Positions 45,017 to 54,809 of a stretch of 64,000 nt of DNA are shown piece by piece. Location: assembly GCF_032594355.1 (NCBI RefSeq), contig NZ_CP131061.1, positions 1,178,001-1,242,000 of the forward strand, written 5' to 3'. Each line of letters opens with the position of its first letter. The first letter of the stretch is position 1. Source of the stretch: Methanolapillus ohkumae (GTDB lineage Archaea > Halobacteriota > Methanosarcinia > Methanosarcinales > Methanosarcinaceae). The position numbers and the translations under genes were made by a program. The notes under the pieces were generated by a model that was not told where the DNA came from, searched no databases, and saw only the letters and a program-made list of their open reading frames with translations.

Positions 45017-46213
45017 TTAATTTTCCGCCGCGGATTCTTCAACATTTTTATTTTTCAATTTAATTTTTCCTTTGGATGCCGGAATGGCTTCATATTCCGG
45101 CCCGTTCGGCTCACCAAGAGCCGCCCCAAACGGATAAATAAACAAATCCCCGAAAATGACTTCTTGATACAATAAAATTTCCTTCATGGACGCCAAGAAC
45201 AAAAGCGTAATGTAGTCCATAATTTTGTCCGATTTTTCAAGCGCGAGCACGTCCTCCCAAGTCACAAATTCCCGGGTTTTAAACATATGCCTTAAAATGT
45301 CCAGAAGCGAACCCGTCCGTTTTAAAATGGCTTCATCGTGCGCGATGTTCATCACATCTTCGGTCGTCAGTTCCACTTCAATGTAACGCTTTTGCGTTCC
45401 CAAAAGACGCTCTTTGCGCTGGATCACATCTTTTTCCGCTTTTTTAAGTTCTTCAATCAATTCTTTAAGTGTCACCGGTCGGCGTGCTTCCCGGCGAACC
45501 GGAAAGACCGGCGCCGGAAATTCGGAAATATCAAAATTAAATTCATCTTCTTCCCAAGCATCTTCTCCGTCTTCCGTCCACTCTTCTTCGATTTTTTCGT
45601 CCAGCAAAATTCCGGTCGATTTCATCCGAAGCAGCACACAAGAATAAAGAAGCGTCCGCCCGGAAATCCGAAGGTCCATCCGCTCGAGTTCTTCCACTTT
45701 GCCCAAAAACGTATCCGTCACATGAACAATATCAATATTCCACGGGTCAATTTTCCCGGATTTAGCCAATTCAACCAAAATTTCAATCGGCTCATTTCCG
45801 ATAAAAGAAGAGAAATCCAATTGGTCCACATCAATCCCGCTGTCATCCAAACTGTCTCCCAAAGAATCAATGAAATACGAACGGGCATCATCATCATCTG
45901 ACAAGACAAACGCGCTGTCACAGGAAATAAACCGGTCTTTTGAAGAAATTCCCAAGCGTCTGTTGTCCTCATAAGCCGACGCGTCTCCGGCAAATGATGA
46001 ATCGACAAAATAAGAGGATTCAAAAACCGGAAGAGAACCTGTCACCGATGCCGACTTGGAACTTGATGCCGACGCGGCTTTGAGTTCGGATTTGCGGGAC
46101 CCGGAGTTTTTAGGTTTATATCCGGAAGAGCCTGAATTTTTGGATTCGTACCCGGAAGAGCCTGAATTGGATTCGTATCCGGAAGAGCCGGATTTTTGAT
46201 TTTTGAAACTCAT
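45017..46213 (-). CDS. scpA: ScpA, kleisin subunit of SMC condensin, with N-terminal repeats
   Basis: ScpA bridges the two SMC heads. The 398-residue protein has a low-complexity N-terminal region (residues 1-~110), with repeats of SSGYES and NSGSSGY, followed by the kleisin domain. This starts with EPIEILVELAKSGKIDPWNIDIVHVTD (residues ~145-171) and continues SGRTLLYSCVLLRMKS. The C-terminal winged helix contains FVTWEDVLALEKSDKIMDYITLLFLASM. The repeat extension is atypical. Its ATG overlaps the smc stop (ATGA). Confidence 0.92.
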   Translation of the reverse strand: MSFKNQKSGSSGYESNSGSSGYESKNSGSSGYKPKNSGSRKSELKAASASSSKSASVTGSLPVFESSYFVDSSFAGDASAYEDNRRLGISSKDRFISCDSAFVLSDDDDARSYFIDSLGDSLDDSGIDVDQLDFSSFIGNEPIEILVELAKSGKIDPWNIDIVHVTDTFLGKVEELERMDLRISGRTLLYSCVLLRMKSTGILLDEKIEEEWTEDGEDAWEEDEFNFDISEFPAPVFPVRREARRPVTLKELIEELKKAEKDVIQRKERLLGTQKRYIEVELTTEDVMNIAHDEAILKRTGSLLDILRHMFKTREFVTWEDVLALEKSDKIMDYITLLFLASMKEILLYQEVIFGDLFIYPFGAALGEPNGPEYEAIPASKGKIKLKNKNVEESAAEN

Positions 46214-49200
46214 TTGGATTTCACCCCCGTAATATTCGTATTTCCATCTTGCTGCGTGACACCGATAATCCGGTCAGCCCGCTCAAGCATGGGTTTTCGA
46301 AGAGAGATAACAATAAACTGCGCCGTCGGCGCGGATTTTAAAATACGGTCGGCAACTCGCTCCACATTCCAGCCGTCTAAGTTTTGATCCACTTCATCAA
46401 ACACATAAAACGGTGCCGGACGATATTCCTGAATGGAAACGATAAAAGCCAAAGCGGTCAAACTTTTTTCGCCGCCGGACATGGATTCTAAGCGAATGAT
46501 ATTTTTTCCTTTCGGCTGCGCGTGAAGCGTCATTCCGCCGGCGAACGGATCCGCCGGATTTTCAAGAACAAGTTCTCCAAAACCATCGGCCAATTCGAAA
46601 AAGACATTTTTGAAATTGGCATTGATGCCTTCATACGCCTGCATAAACGTATCCCGCTTCAACTGTTCATACTGTTCGATGCGTTTAAGCAACTGCTCCC
46701 GCTCATTAAATAAAACATCCCGACGGCCGGATAATTCATCCTGGCGTGCCTTAACATCATCATACTCATCAATCGCGCGCATGTTGACCGGCTCTAATTC
46801 CGTCATTTGCTTTTCCAAAGATTCGATCGTTATGTAAACAGTCTGATAATTTGGAATATCGTCCCGCTCCTCAAGGCCGCGGTCTTTGACTTCCTGCAAA
46901 AGCGACAAGTATTGCGTTTCTAAAGAAGATTGTGTCAGCCGGCAAGATGCCGCGCTGCGTGAAAGCCCATCCAAATCTAAACGGGATTTGTCCAGCTGCC
47001 GGCTAAAACGTGTGCAAGCTTGATCCAATTCCGTTCTTTTGTCCTGAAGGTCTTTGAGCTCATTGGAAATTTCAATTTCACGCGCTTCATTTTGCTTTTG
47101 GCGCCGGGTAAATTCTTGAATATCCTCCAAAAAGACTTTTATTTTTTCTTTGCTGGTTGCCTTCTTTTCTTCCAAATTTGAAATATCCAGGCGGGCTTCC
47201 TCAATCAATTCAATCGCGTTCTTTTTCGACATTTCAATCGCGTTGACATCGGACTTAATGTCCGACAGCCGCGCGTTGAGATGCAAAATTTCATCGTCAA
47301 CACGTGCAGATTTTTTGCGGAGTTCCTCCAATTCCGGATCGTTGAGCTCTGCTTCAATTTCCGAAATTTCCGCGTCTAATCCCTTTAAAACGCTGTCAAC
47401 TTCCAACCGTTTTTCAATGACCGCATTCATTTCCCGTTTGAAAGTCTCCCGCTCCAAAAAAAAACCGTCGTAAGAACTCTTTTTGGCCGCCAAAACATCC
47501 GAAAGCCGATCTTCCCGGCCCTTGATTTCGGTGATTTGCATTTCTTTTTTGGAAATTTCATTCGAAATCGCATTAATCCTTTTGGCCGCCACGGATATTT
47601 TGCCATCCAAATCATCCAATTTGGAAATCAAATCGCCGCGTTTCTTATGAAGGTCACGGATTTCGTCGCTGAGCGCAACCAATCTTTCCCGCTCGGTCGC
47701 GGCAAAAGAAATTCTGGATTTTTGAGCGACCGAACCACCAATCATCGCGCCGCTTTTTTCAAGCGTTTCGCCTTCCAAAGTAACCATGCGGTATCGCCCA
47801 ATCATCCGGCGCGCGTTTTGGAGAGTGTCAACAATGACGGTATCTCGAAAAACATACCAAAAGGCGGATTTGTATTCCGTGTCAAAATCAATTAAATCAA
47901 TGGCGTACCCGACAAATCCTTCAAACGATAAATCCGGAAGAGACCGCATCGGCTCTAATTTATTCAGCGGCAAAAATGTTGCACGGCCTTGGTTTTTCCG
48001 TTTGAGATAGTTAATCGCGTGCTCCGCGTCCGCGTCCGTTTCAACGACAATGGCCTGCATTTTGGAACCGGCGGCAATTTCAAGCGCCGTTGCGTATTCT
48101 TTGCCGACGCTGCCAAGATTTGCGACCGCGCCACAAATACCGTACAATTCTTCTTTTTTGGACGCTTTTAATATTTCTTCAACCGCGTGCGAATATGTGC
48201 TTCCGACTTCCGTCGCCCGAACGCGCGCTTCAATTATACCGTACTCCCGCTCAAGCACTGCGGATTTCTCTTCAATTTTTTTCTTATCGTCCGACAAACG
48301 CTTCTGAGCGGACTCTAAATCATCCGAGTCCCGTTTTAATTTATCGGATTCTTCGGTTAATTTGGAAATATCATATTGAGCAATTTTGGTATCGCTTTCC
48401 GCGTTTTTCGCGTTTTCTTTCGCTTCCTCAATTTCATTTTCGATGTCTTTTATTTCGGAAGATTTGCGGCGAAGCGCATCCGTCAACCGGTCTTCTTCCA
48501 AAATCAATTGATTCTTTTCATCTTTGATTTTGTTGAGTTCCGATCGTTTTTGATTGGCAGCCCCCGCTTTTTCGGAAAACCTCTTTTCAATCCCGGCAAT
48601 TTTTCCGGCCAAAATTGTTTTTTCCGCGCTTTTATCCGATTTGTTTTTTTGGACCGCTTCTTCTTTTTTGCGTTCGTCCTCTAAGGATTTCTCAAATCCG
48701 TCCACTTCTTTTTTACGGGCATCGATTTTAACAAACAAGTCTCTGCGTTTGGATTCAAAGTCGCTTTCTTCCCGCTCTAAAACCCCAATACTTTCTTTCG
48801 CGCGTGAAATTTCGCCTTTGATTTCTTCAATTTCCTTTTTAATCCGGATTTGTTCGTCTTCGCCTTTTTGACGGATTTCCAGGTTTAAAGAATCCAATTC
48901 AGATTCCATTGACGCCAGCTTTTCTTCCTGCTCCGCAACCTTTTGGGAAATCTGATCTTTCTGGGTTTCATATTTCAAAATTTCTTTTTCTATATTGGAA
49001 AGCTCTGTCTTGGCGTCTTTTAATTTGGATAAAATGAGATAGCCTTCATATTTTTGTTTTTCTTCCCGCAAGGACCGGTATTTAAGGGCTTGCTCGCGCT
49101 CGGAAGATAATTGATCCAGCCGGATTTTGACTTCATCGATAATGATGTCGATTTTTTCGATTTGCTCCTTAACGATATCAAGTTCCGCCAACGATTTTTG

Positions 49201-49731
49201 CTTCTTTTCATCAAATTCGGAAACGCCGGCAATTTCATCAATGATTTTGCGGCGCTCCACCGGACTCATTTTGGCGGTGATTTGAGAAACGTCACCCTGC
49301 ATCACCACGTTGTATCCTTCAGGCGTCACGCCGGCTTTTCCGAGAAGTTCATGAACTTCGGTCAAACTGACCGATTTTCCATTGAAGTAAAAATAGCTGT
49401 AATAGCCGGTTTTGGTTTGTTTGATTTTTCGGGAAATTTCAAACGAATCGGCCTCCACCGGTGCTTTTCGGTCGGTGTTATCAAAAGTAATCGTCACCTG
49501 CGCGAATTCGGGAGATTTGGATTTGGCATCTGTAAAAATAAGGTCGGTTAATTTTTCCGCCCGCATGGTTCGGGAACTGGAAAGTCCGAGGGCAAAGAGG
49601 ATTCCATCTATGATATTAGATTTCCCGCTGCCGTTGGGCCCGGAAATCGTCGTGAATCCTTCAAAAAATGGGATCTTTATCTTTTTTCCGAAGGATTTGA
49701 AATTGACAAACTCAATCTCCTTAATATGCAC
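46210..49731 (-). CDS. smc: SMC, chromosome segregation ATPase
   Basis: This 1173-residue condensin core subunit has the Walker A motif GPNGSGKSNIIDG at residues ~33-45. Long coiled coils flank a hinge around residues 520-640 (GICGAVANLGSVGKEYATAL...GRATFLPL). The C-terminal signature is LESMSGGEKSLTALAF, and Walker B is PFYVFDEVDQNLDGWNVERVAD. The length is typical. The gene overlaps scpA by four bases (ATGA). It is preceded by an uncharacterised gene ending 96 bases upstream on the same strand. Confidence 0.97.
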   Translation of the reverse strand: MHIKEIEFVNFKSFGKKIKIPFFEGFTTISGPNGSGKSNIIDGILFALGLSSSRTMRAEKLTDLIFTDAKSKSPEFAQVTITFDNTDRKAPVEADSFEISRKIKQTKTGYYSYFYFNGKSVSLTEVHELLGKAGVTPEGYNVVMQGDVSQITAKMSPVERRKIIDEIAGVSEFDEKKQKSLAELDIVKEQIEKIDIIIDEVKIRLDQLSSEREQALKYRSLREEKQKYEGYLILSKLKDAKTELSNIEKEILKYETQKDQISQKVAEQEEKLASMESELDSLNLEIRQKGEDEQIRIKKEIEEIKGEISRAKESIGVLEREESDFESKRRDLFVKIDARKKEVDGFEKSLEDERKKEEAVQKNKSDKSAEKTILAGKIAGIEKRFSEKAGAANQKRSELNKIKDEKNQLILEEDRLTDALRRKSSEIKDIENEIEEAKENAKNAESDTKIAQYDISKLTEESDKLKRDSDDLESAQKRLSDDKKKIEEKSAVLEREYGIIEARVRATEVGSTYSHAVEEILKASKKEELYGICGAVANLGSVGKEYATALEIAAGSKMQAIVVETDADAEHAINYLKRKNQGRATFLPLNKLEPMRSLPDLSFEGFVGYAIDLIDFDTEYKSAFWYVFRDTVIVDTLQNARRMIGRYRMVTLEGETLEKSGAMIGGSVAQKSRISFAATERERLVALSDEIRDLHKKRGDLISKLDDLDGKISVAAKRINAISNEISKKEMQITEIKGREDRLSDVLAAKKSSYDGFFLERETFKREMNAVIEKRLEVDSVLKGLDAEISEIEAELNDPELEELRKKSARVDDEILHLNARLSDIKSDVNAIEMSKKNAIELIEEARLDISNLEEKKATSKEKIKVFLEDIQEFTRRQKQNEAREIEISNELKDLQDKRTELDQACTRFSRQLDKSRLDLDGLSRSAASCRLTQSSLETQYLSLLQEVKDRGLEERDDIPNYQTVYITIESLEKQMTELEPVNMRAIDEYDDVKARQDELSGRRDVLFNEREQLLKRIEQYEQLKRDTFMQAYEGINANFKNVFFELADGFGELVLENPADPFAGGMTLHAQPKGKNIIRLESMSGGEKSLTALAFIVSIQEYRPAPFYVFDEVDQNLDGWNVERVADRILKSAPTAQFIVISLRKPMLERADRIIGVTQQDGNTNITGVKSK

Positions 49732-49827
49732 GCAATCGGGTCTCCTGACGTTTTTTCATAGACGGTTGACAATACTCACGAAAATCATAAAGTACAAAAT
49801 CCAAAATAAAATGCAAAATCATAAAAA

Positions 49828-50931
49828 TTACATAATGATTTCCGAATCTTCCTCATCGTTGGTGATCACACGTTCTTTTTTATCCGAGGAGGTCGAGGAT
49901 GAAAACCCTTTTTTGGAAGGGAACCGGGATTTGGGTTTGGGCGCGGAACTCTCGGCGATGATGTATTCGCAATCTTTATTGTAATCCGTGTCGTCATTGA
50001 CAGTTCCTGTTGTGTTTTTTCCGATCAGATATTCGCTTTTATCGGGGCCGGATTCGGCCAGCTTTTGTTTTTTTGAGGAATCGATGTAAGTATATTTTTC
50101 CGGCGGATATTCCGGCTCATTCGATTTTGGTTTTATCGATTCCACCGAGAAATAATTGGGTTTTGCCGGAGTTTCCGCGGATGGACTAAAAGATTCAGCC
50201 GGTGTCCTTTTTAAAGGACTGACATCCACCATGTCATCGGGATTTCCGAAATAGAAGGGATCATTTTTAGCCGGCGTTGCCCGGGCCGGAACAAACCGCT
50301 CAGGCTCCACATTCTTTTTTTGAGATGCCGGAACATATTCCCGATACTCCAAGCTTTCCGATCGGGGAGCCGGTACGTATTTTTCCGGAGGTTTTTCCGG
50401 TACACCGTGGCCGGTATTTTCCGGACGGATTTGCGCCGACGGATAGGGCGTGTGAGAAGAAAAGGAAGAAGCCGGCACATAACCCGGAACATGCGCGGGA
50501 GAAAGATGAGGAACATAAGTGGGGGAATCGAAGGGAGAATAGGGAAGAGAAGAAGGTGCCTGTTGTTGAGAATATGAAGTGGACGGCGACGGCTGTTGAA
50601 CGTATTCCAGTGCAGGAGCATTATTCCTAAGGCGAGCGAGTTCTTTGGAAAGGGTGTTGAGCGTGGTTTTTATATCGACGATTTCACGCACGATTCCGTC
50701 TTGCGTGGTTGACAATTCGTGAATGCGCTGCTCAATCAGGCGGAGACGGTCATAAGGGACGGTTTCCGGCTGCAATTCTTCCCGAATTTCATAAAGGATC
50801 GACTCTTTCGTTTGTTCCGAAAGTTCCCGGAGGTGGGAATCCAGTTTTTCCTCAATGTCGTCGTAAATTTTCTTCTCAATCTTTTCCGTTCCATGGTACT
50901 TAACTTTTCCGTTCAACATATCCCTCAACAT
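49828..50931 (-). CDS. Uncharacterised coiled-coil/disordered protein at the head of the smc operon
   Basis: This 367-residue protein is not recognised. Residues 1-~115 are predicted helical and charged (KIYDDIEEKLDSHLRELSEQTKESI; RLRLIEQRIHELSTTQDGI), suited to a coiled coil. Residues ~115-310 are Pro/Ser/Tyr-rich and probably disordered, with recurring YVPA/FVPA/YVPH motifs (about six). The C-terminus is Ser/Lys/Asp-rich and ends with an acidic EEDSEIIM. TATA-like TCTATATAAATCTATATATC lies about 65 bases upstream, so this is probably the operon's first gene. Its location suggests a role with SMC. Confidence 0.7.
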   Translation of the reverse strand: MLRDMLNGKVKYHGTEKIEKKIYDDIEEKLDSHLRELSEQTKESILYEIREELQPETVPYDRLRLIEQRIHELSTTQDGIVREIVDIKTTLNTLSKELARLRNNAPALEYVQQPSPSTSYSQQQAPSSLPYSPFDSPTYVPHLSPAHVPGYVPASSFSSHTPYPSAQIRPENTGHGVPEKPPEKYVPAPRSESLEYREYVPASQKKNVEPERFVPARATPAKNDPFYFGNPDDMVDVSPLKRTPAESFSPSAETPAKPNYFSVESIKPKSNEPEYPPEKYTYIDSSKKQKLAESGPDKSEYLIGKNTTGTVNDDTDYNKDCEYIIAESSAPKPKSRFPSKKGFSSSTSSDKKERVITNDEEDSEIIM

Positions 50932-51137
50932 CGTTTCTTTGAATTTAGTGGCGTAGGTGTGTGATACTTCTTACAGATATGTTTTATATTCTATATAAAT
51001 CTATATATCCGATATTATGTAATACGATTCGTCTTTTGGCAAAAATGACAAAGTCAAAAATGACCAATTCTGACATTTCGTCATTTTTTGACAATCCGAT
51101 TTTGACAAGCCTGTTTTGACAAATCCTCATTAATTCC

Positions 51138-51650
51138 TTATTTCAGCGTATAAATGAAGAAAAGTGTGACTAAAAAATAGCGGACAAATTTTCCAACCGC
51201 CACCAAGATTGAAAATGGGGTGAATGGATATTTTAAAACGCCGGCGACAAAGACAAGTGCGTCCCCAATGATTGGAAGAGAAGAGAGAAGAAGCGTCCAC
51301 GCCCCGTATTTTTCAAAATATTCTCCCGCCTTTTTGTATTTATCCGGATCAATAATGGTAATTCGGGTGGTGATTTTATGAATTCCCCAATATCCGATAA
51401 GATAAGTGGTTGCTGCGCCGAGATAGCCGCCTAATGTCGCCGAAAGGACAATGCCCCAAAAATTGTTTTCGCCGTTCACCACAAGTGCTGCGACGACCGC
51501 TTCGGGTCCGAGGGGAAGAACCGTCGCGGCTAAAAAGGAAGTCAGAAACAAGCTGATTAAACCGTAATCACTCAGAAAAGAATTCAAAACCGGAAAAAAC
51601 TCATTAAAAAAAGAATATTCCGAAAGCAACAAAAAGAGCTTATCCAACAT
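51138..51650 (-). CDS. YqaA/DedA-family (SNARE-associated) membrane protein
   Basis: This 170-residue integral membrane protein has the family motifs FLAATVLPLGPEAVVAALVVNG, GGYLGAATTYLIGYWG and FEKYGAWTLLLSSLPIIGDALVFVAG. Relatives are implicated in lipid or polyisoprenoid translocation. AAGAGG supports the ATG at 51650; a longer upstream frame lacks a start signal. It is divergent from larA. Confidence 0.85.
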   Translation of the reverse strand: MLDKLFLLLSEYSFFNEFFPVLNSFLSDYGLISLFLTSFLAATVLPLGPEAVVAALVVNGENNFWGIVLSATLGGYLGAATTYLIGYWGIHKITTRITIIDPDKYKKAGEYFEKYGAWTLLLSSLPIIGDALVFVAGVLKYPFTPFSILVAVGKFVRYFLVTLFFIYTLK

Positions 51651-51856
51651 AAAATTCCTCTTAAAAAAATAAAATCCGGCGAATAAAGAATGATATGATA
51701 AACATTGACTAATATATAAATAGTCCCTTTCATTTATGATAGCAAAGTCAATTTTTAAAAAATTTACGCAAATATAAATCCGGTAAAAATCCAACCCGAT
51801 AAAATCTAATAAAATTAATAAAAACCGATAAATTTGATAAAAAAGGAAAAAAGAAA

Positions 51857-53122
51857 ATGATACAATTTAAAGAAATTCAATTGCCTTACGGAAGCGGTTC
51901 CGTTGATTTTAAAATTCCCGAACCGAATTTTTCGGGATATGTCCTTCCGACCGATGAGGAAGTTACAACACAGCCGTCCGATGCGTTGATCAAAAACGCT
52001 TTAAGAAATCCGGTCGGAACAAAACGGTTGTCTGAAATGGCGTCTTCTGCCGATAAAATTGCCGTGATTGTCAATGACGTCACCCGCCCGACACCGTCTC
52101 AGTACTTGCTTCCGTTTGTTTTAAAAGAGATTCAAGCCGCCGGTGTTCCAAATGAAAATGTAACTATTTTTTTCGCGCTTGGCCTGCACCGTGCGCAAAG
52201 CATGGAAGAAGTCAAAAAATTGGTTGGCGCTGATGTTTTTAACCGGTACAAGTGTGTCCAGCATGAAACCGGATCTTTCCCGGTCAAAAATTTCGGAAAA
52301 ACATCCCGGGGAACGCCGATTGAAATCTATGAAGATGTGGTGAAAAATGATTTAATTGTCGGAATCGGAGAAATCGGTTTTCACTATTATGCCGGCTACA
52401 GCGGGGGTGCGAAATCTTTGCTGCCGGGGGTCAGTTCCAAGGAGGCGGTGATTGCAAACCATAAATTTATGATTGAAAAAAATGCGGCATCGGGGCGAAC
52501 GGACAGTCCGGTCCGATTAGATTTGGAAGAAGCCGCCAAAATTGTGGGATTGGATTTCATTTTAAATGTGGTTTTGGACAGCCATAAAAATGTTGTCGCG
52601 GCTTTTGCCGGTGATTTTATATTAGCGCATCGGGAAGGCGTCAAGGTCGTGGATAAGTTATACAAAATTGAAACGGAACCGGCAGACGCAGTTATTGTCT
52701 CTTGTGGTGGATTTCCAAAAGACATCAATTTGTATCAGGCAAACAAGGCCCTGGACAATGCAACGCAAGCCGTTGTGGAAGGCGGCTCGATTGTATTGGT
52801 ATCGGAGTGCCGGGATGGAATCGGAAACGCGGTGTATGATCAATGGAACAAAAGTTGTGCAACCGCCGATGAAGCAATTGCCCGGTTCAAACAGGAATTT
52901 GAATTTGGCGGTCACAAGGCGGCAACAACGGCTGCGGCATCCAAACGGTTTCATTTGTACTTGGTTTCATCTTTGTCCCCAGAGTCTGCAAGGGAAGCGT
53001 TTTTTGAACCTTGCAAAACCGTCGGTGACGCGATTGAGAGGATTTTGACAAAGAATCCGGATGCGAAAATTCAAGTCATTCCGTATGGCGGGCAGACGCT
53101 TCCGGTGATGAAAGAATCATAA
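51857..53122 (+). CDS. larA: LarA-family nickel-dependent (lactate-racemase-like) enzyme
   Basis: This 421-residue protein shows the LarA family segments: NDVTRPTPSQYLLPFV (residues ~74-89), FALGLHRAQSMEE with the family's catalytic His, and KCVQHETGSFPVKNFG with a second His. GEIGFHYYAGYSGGAKSLLPGVSSKEAVIANH contains the pincer-cofactor Lys and a downstream His. LarA enzymes use a nickel-pincer nucleotide to racemise or epimerise 2-hydroxyacids; the substrate here is unknown. AAAAGGAAAAAAG precedes the ATG. The N-terminal 'YGSGSVDFKIP' start is typical. Confidence 0.9.
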   Translation: MIQFKEIQLPYGSGSVDFKIPEPNFSGYVLPTDEEVTTQPSDALIKNALRNPVGTKRLSEMASSADKIAVIVNDVTRPTPSQYLLPFVLKEIQAAGVPNENVTIFFALGLHRAQSMEEVKKLVGADVFNRYKCVQHETGSFPVKNFGKTSRGTPIEIYEDVVKNDLIVGIGEIGFHYYAGYSGGAKSLLPGVSSKEAVIANHKFMIEKNAASGRTDSPVRLDLEEAAKIVGLDFILNVVLDSHKNVVAAFAGDFILAHREGVKVVDKLYKIETEPADAVIVSCGGFPKDINLYQANKALDNATQAVVEGGSIVLVSECRDGIGNAVYDQWNKSCATADEAIARFKQEFEFGGHKAATTAAASKRFHLYLVSSLSPESAREAFFEPCKTVGDAIERILTKNPDAKIQVIPYGGQTLPVMKES

Positions 53123-53206
53123 AGTAAAAAATGAATTAAATGTTTTTTCATTTTTATTTTTTTTATTTTTTTCATTTTGTTCATATTTTTCAAGTTCATT
53201 TTTTGC

Positions 53207-53235
53207 GGGTGGCATGCGCGCGCGTTATGACGATC
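53207..53235 (-). repeat. Family A dispersed element, copy 7
   Basis: On the minus strand the core reads GATCGTCATAACGCGCGCGC plus ATGCCACCC. On that strand TTTGAAAAAAATCTTTGAAA precedes it. Confidence 0.85.
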
Positions 53236-53334
53236 ATTTTTTCAAAGATTTTTTTCAAATTCGAGGGACTTTTTTTTAATGATTTTTTTTCAATAAGAAA
53301 GTCCATTTTATTGAAAATAAACATGCAAACCCTT

Positions 53335-53375
53335 CCGAAAATTCGAAGACGCTTTCGCGTCTTCGAATTTTTCGG
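53335..53375 (+). repeat. Long hairpin (family B, copy 2)
   Basis: AAATTCGAAGACGC-TTTC-GCGTCTTCGAATTT is a perfect 14-bp stem, extendable to about 18 bp with one bulge. CGGGCGGTTCG follows. AAATGCAGCAATGCTAAAAA at about 53408 also follows copy 3. Confidence 0.85.
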
Positions 53376-53670
53376 GCGGTTCGTATGGAAAAGAATAGGT
53401 TGGCGAAATGCAGCAATGCTAAAAACAGTAAATAGATCGTAGCAATGCTAAAAATAAAAACAAAAGAAAAACATAAAAAATGAAAGATTCAGGTGGTTCT
53501 TTCATTTTTTATTTATTTTTCCTTTACTTAATACTGTTTTTAAAATATTTTGGAGAAATTTTGGAGAAAAATGCGAAATAAAAACACAAATAAACATATA
53601 GGATGGTGATAGATGGTGATTTAAGACGGCAAAACCATTTTTTGAAAAATGGTTTTGAATGGTTTTGCTT

Positions 53671-53928
53671 TTAGAAAGCACCGATTTCGGATTGAATGTT
53701 AAAGCCGGAACAGGTGATTTTACTTCTTCGGTCTTCAAATTGTTCGTAATATTTTGCCCGCTCGACCAAGTTTCTGAAAAAGAGATCACCGCTTGGGATT
53801 TCCATTTTTCCTGCTTTTTGCTCGAAGCTTTCTGAAAAAGCAGCGGATTCCGCTTTAAACGGTGTCATTTTCATGCGGGTCATATCGGTGACCAATTCGA
53901 TGGGTTCCATTGATTCTGTGGCGCTCAT
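53671..53928 (-). CDS. Small soluble protein, unknown (85 residues)
   Basis: This gene has a strong ribosome-binding site, AGGAGG, nine bases before the ATG at 53928, and normal codon use. The protein begins MSATESMEPIELVTDMTR and ends CSGFNIQSEIGAF. It has no membrane helix or signal. The centre is acidic and helical (SGDLFFRNLVERAKYYEQFEDRRSK). I do not recognise a family. The quality of the start site and sequence argues that it is a real, expressed gene. Confidence 0.7.
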   Translation of the reverse strand: MSATESMEPIELVTDMTRMKMTPFKAESAAFSESFEQKAGKMEIPSGDLFFRNLVERAKYYEQFEDRRSKITCSGFNIQSEIGAF

Positions 53929-54080
53929 TTGAAATTTCCTCCTGTCTTTTTTTTCATCTGACAGTAAACCCAAAAAGGCATTCCTCCTTATTAAAAGAAA
54001 ACGAAGCGGGGTGAAAGTATTAAAGTGACCGGTTTTTTAATAAAAAAAGAGATCTCCATATTGTTTCGATCCCAAAAATT

Positions 54081-54111
54081 GGCTGCTGTGACACATACGT
54101 ATGCCGCTTCC
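54081..54111 (+). repeat. Family A dispersed element, copy 9 (degenerate)
   Basis: GGCTGCTGTGACACATACGT plus ATGCCGCTTCC keeps the outline (TGCYGT...ATGCCGC) but has lost the CGCGCG run. CCAAAAATT is on the left and GAAAAAAG on the right. Confidence 0.55.
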
Positions 54112-54191
54112 GAAAAAAGATAAAAGAAGAAAAGAAAAAAAGAAAAGAAAAAAGAAAAGGATAAAAGATAAAATAATCTGAAAAAAAAGAG

Positions 54192-54809
54192 TTATTTAGA
54201 TAATTTTTTGACGATTTTTTCCGGATTTTTGACAACGGTAATACATTCCATTTTGGAGACCACTTTTGTATTTTTCAAGTCGATTTTTCTCATCGTTAAT
54301 TCAAATTCCCGTCCGTCCGGCGCTTTTGTTGTCACCGATCCTTTTTGAGAATCCACCGGGAAAATATAAATCGGAAGACCGGATTTTGCCGCCTGCGCAA
54401 CGGCGTTGGTAAGCAACGTATCTGAAATTCCGTGCGCAATTTTCGCGACCGTGTTGGCCGTTGCAGGAGCAATCACAAGAGCATCATATTTTCCGGTTTG
54501 CAAATCGCCAAGAATAAAAGGAGAATTCGCCGACTTTTCCACGTGATAGGAAGAAAACGCCGATTTGAGATCTTCCGGCAACTTATACCATTTCAAAACG
54601 GTTTCGCCTTCCTTGGATACGAAAACATCCAGGGAGTAGCCTTGTGCTTTTAACAATTTCATCGCCTCCACGGTTTCCACAAGACGATCTCCCGCCCCTG
54701 AAATTCCCCATGCGATTTTCATCGTCTTTTGCGTCAAAGTTTGACCCTGAATCTTACAATCTTCACTTAAGCTGTCCTTTTTAACTTTTGATTTTTTGCC
54801 GGCTGCCAT
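54192..54809 (-). CDS. Archaeoflavoprotein AfpA/dihydromethanopterin-reductase-like flavoprotein
   Basis: This 205-residue FMN-binding protein belongs to the flavoprotein family of AfpA, PpcDC and DmrX. Motifs: WGISGAGDRLVETVEAMKLL (FMN phosphate site), SANSPFILGDLQTGKYDALVIAPATANTVAKIAHGISDTLLTNA and PIYIFPVD. An N-terminal Lys-rich extension of ~30 residues is present. The [4Fe-4S] segments of DmrX are not seen, so AfpA-like electron transfer is more likely. GGAG supports the ATG at 54809; a start at 54722 (MKIAWG) is the alternative. Confidence 0.8.
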   Translation of the reverse strand: MAAGKKSKVKKDSLSEDCKIQGQTLTQKTMKIAWGISGAGDRLVETVEAMKLLKAQGYSLDVFVSKEGETVLKWYKLPEDLKSAFSSYHVEKSANSPFILGDLQTGKYDALVIAPATANTVAKIAHGISDTLLTNAVAQAAKSGLPIYIFPVDSQKGSVTTKAPDGREFELTMRKIDLKNTKVVSKMECITVVKNPEKIVKKLSK

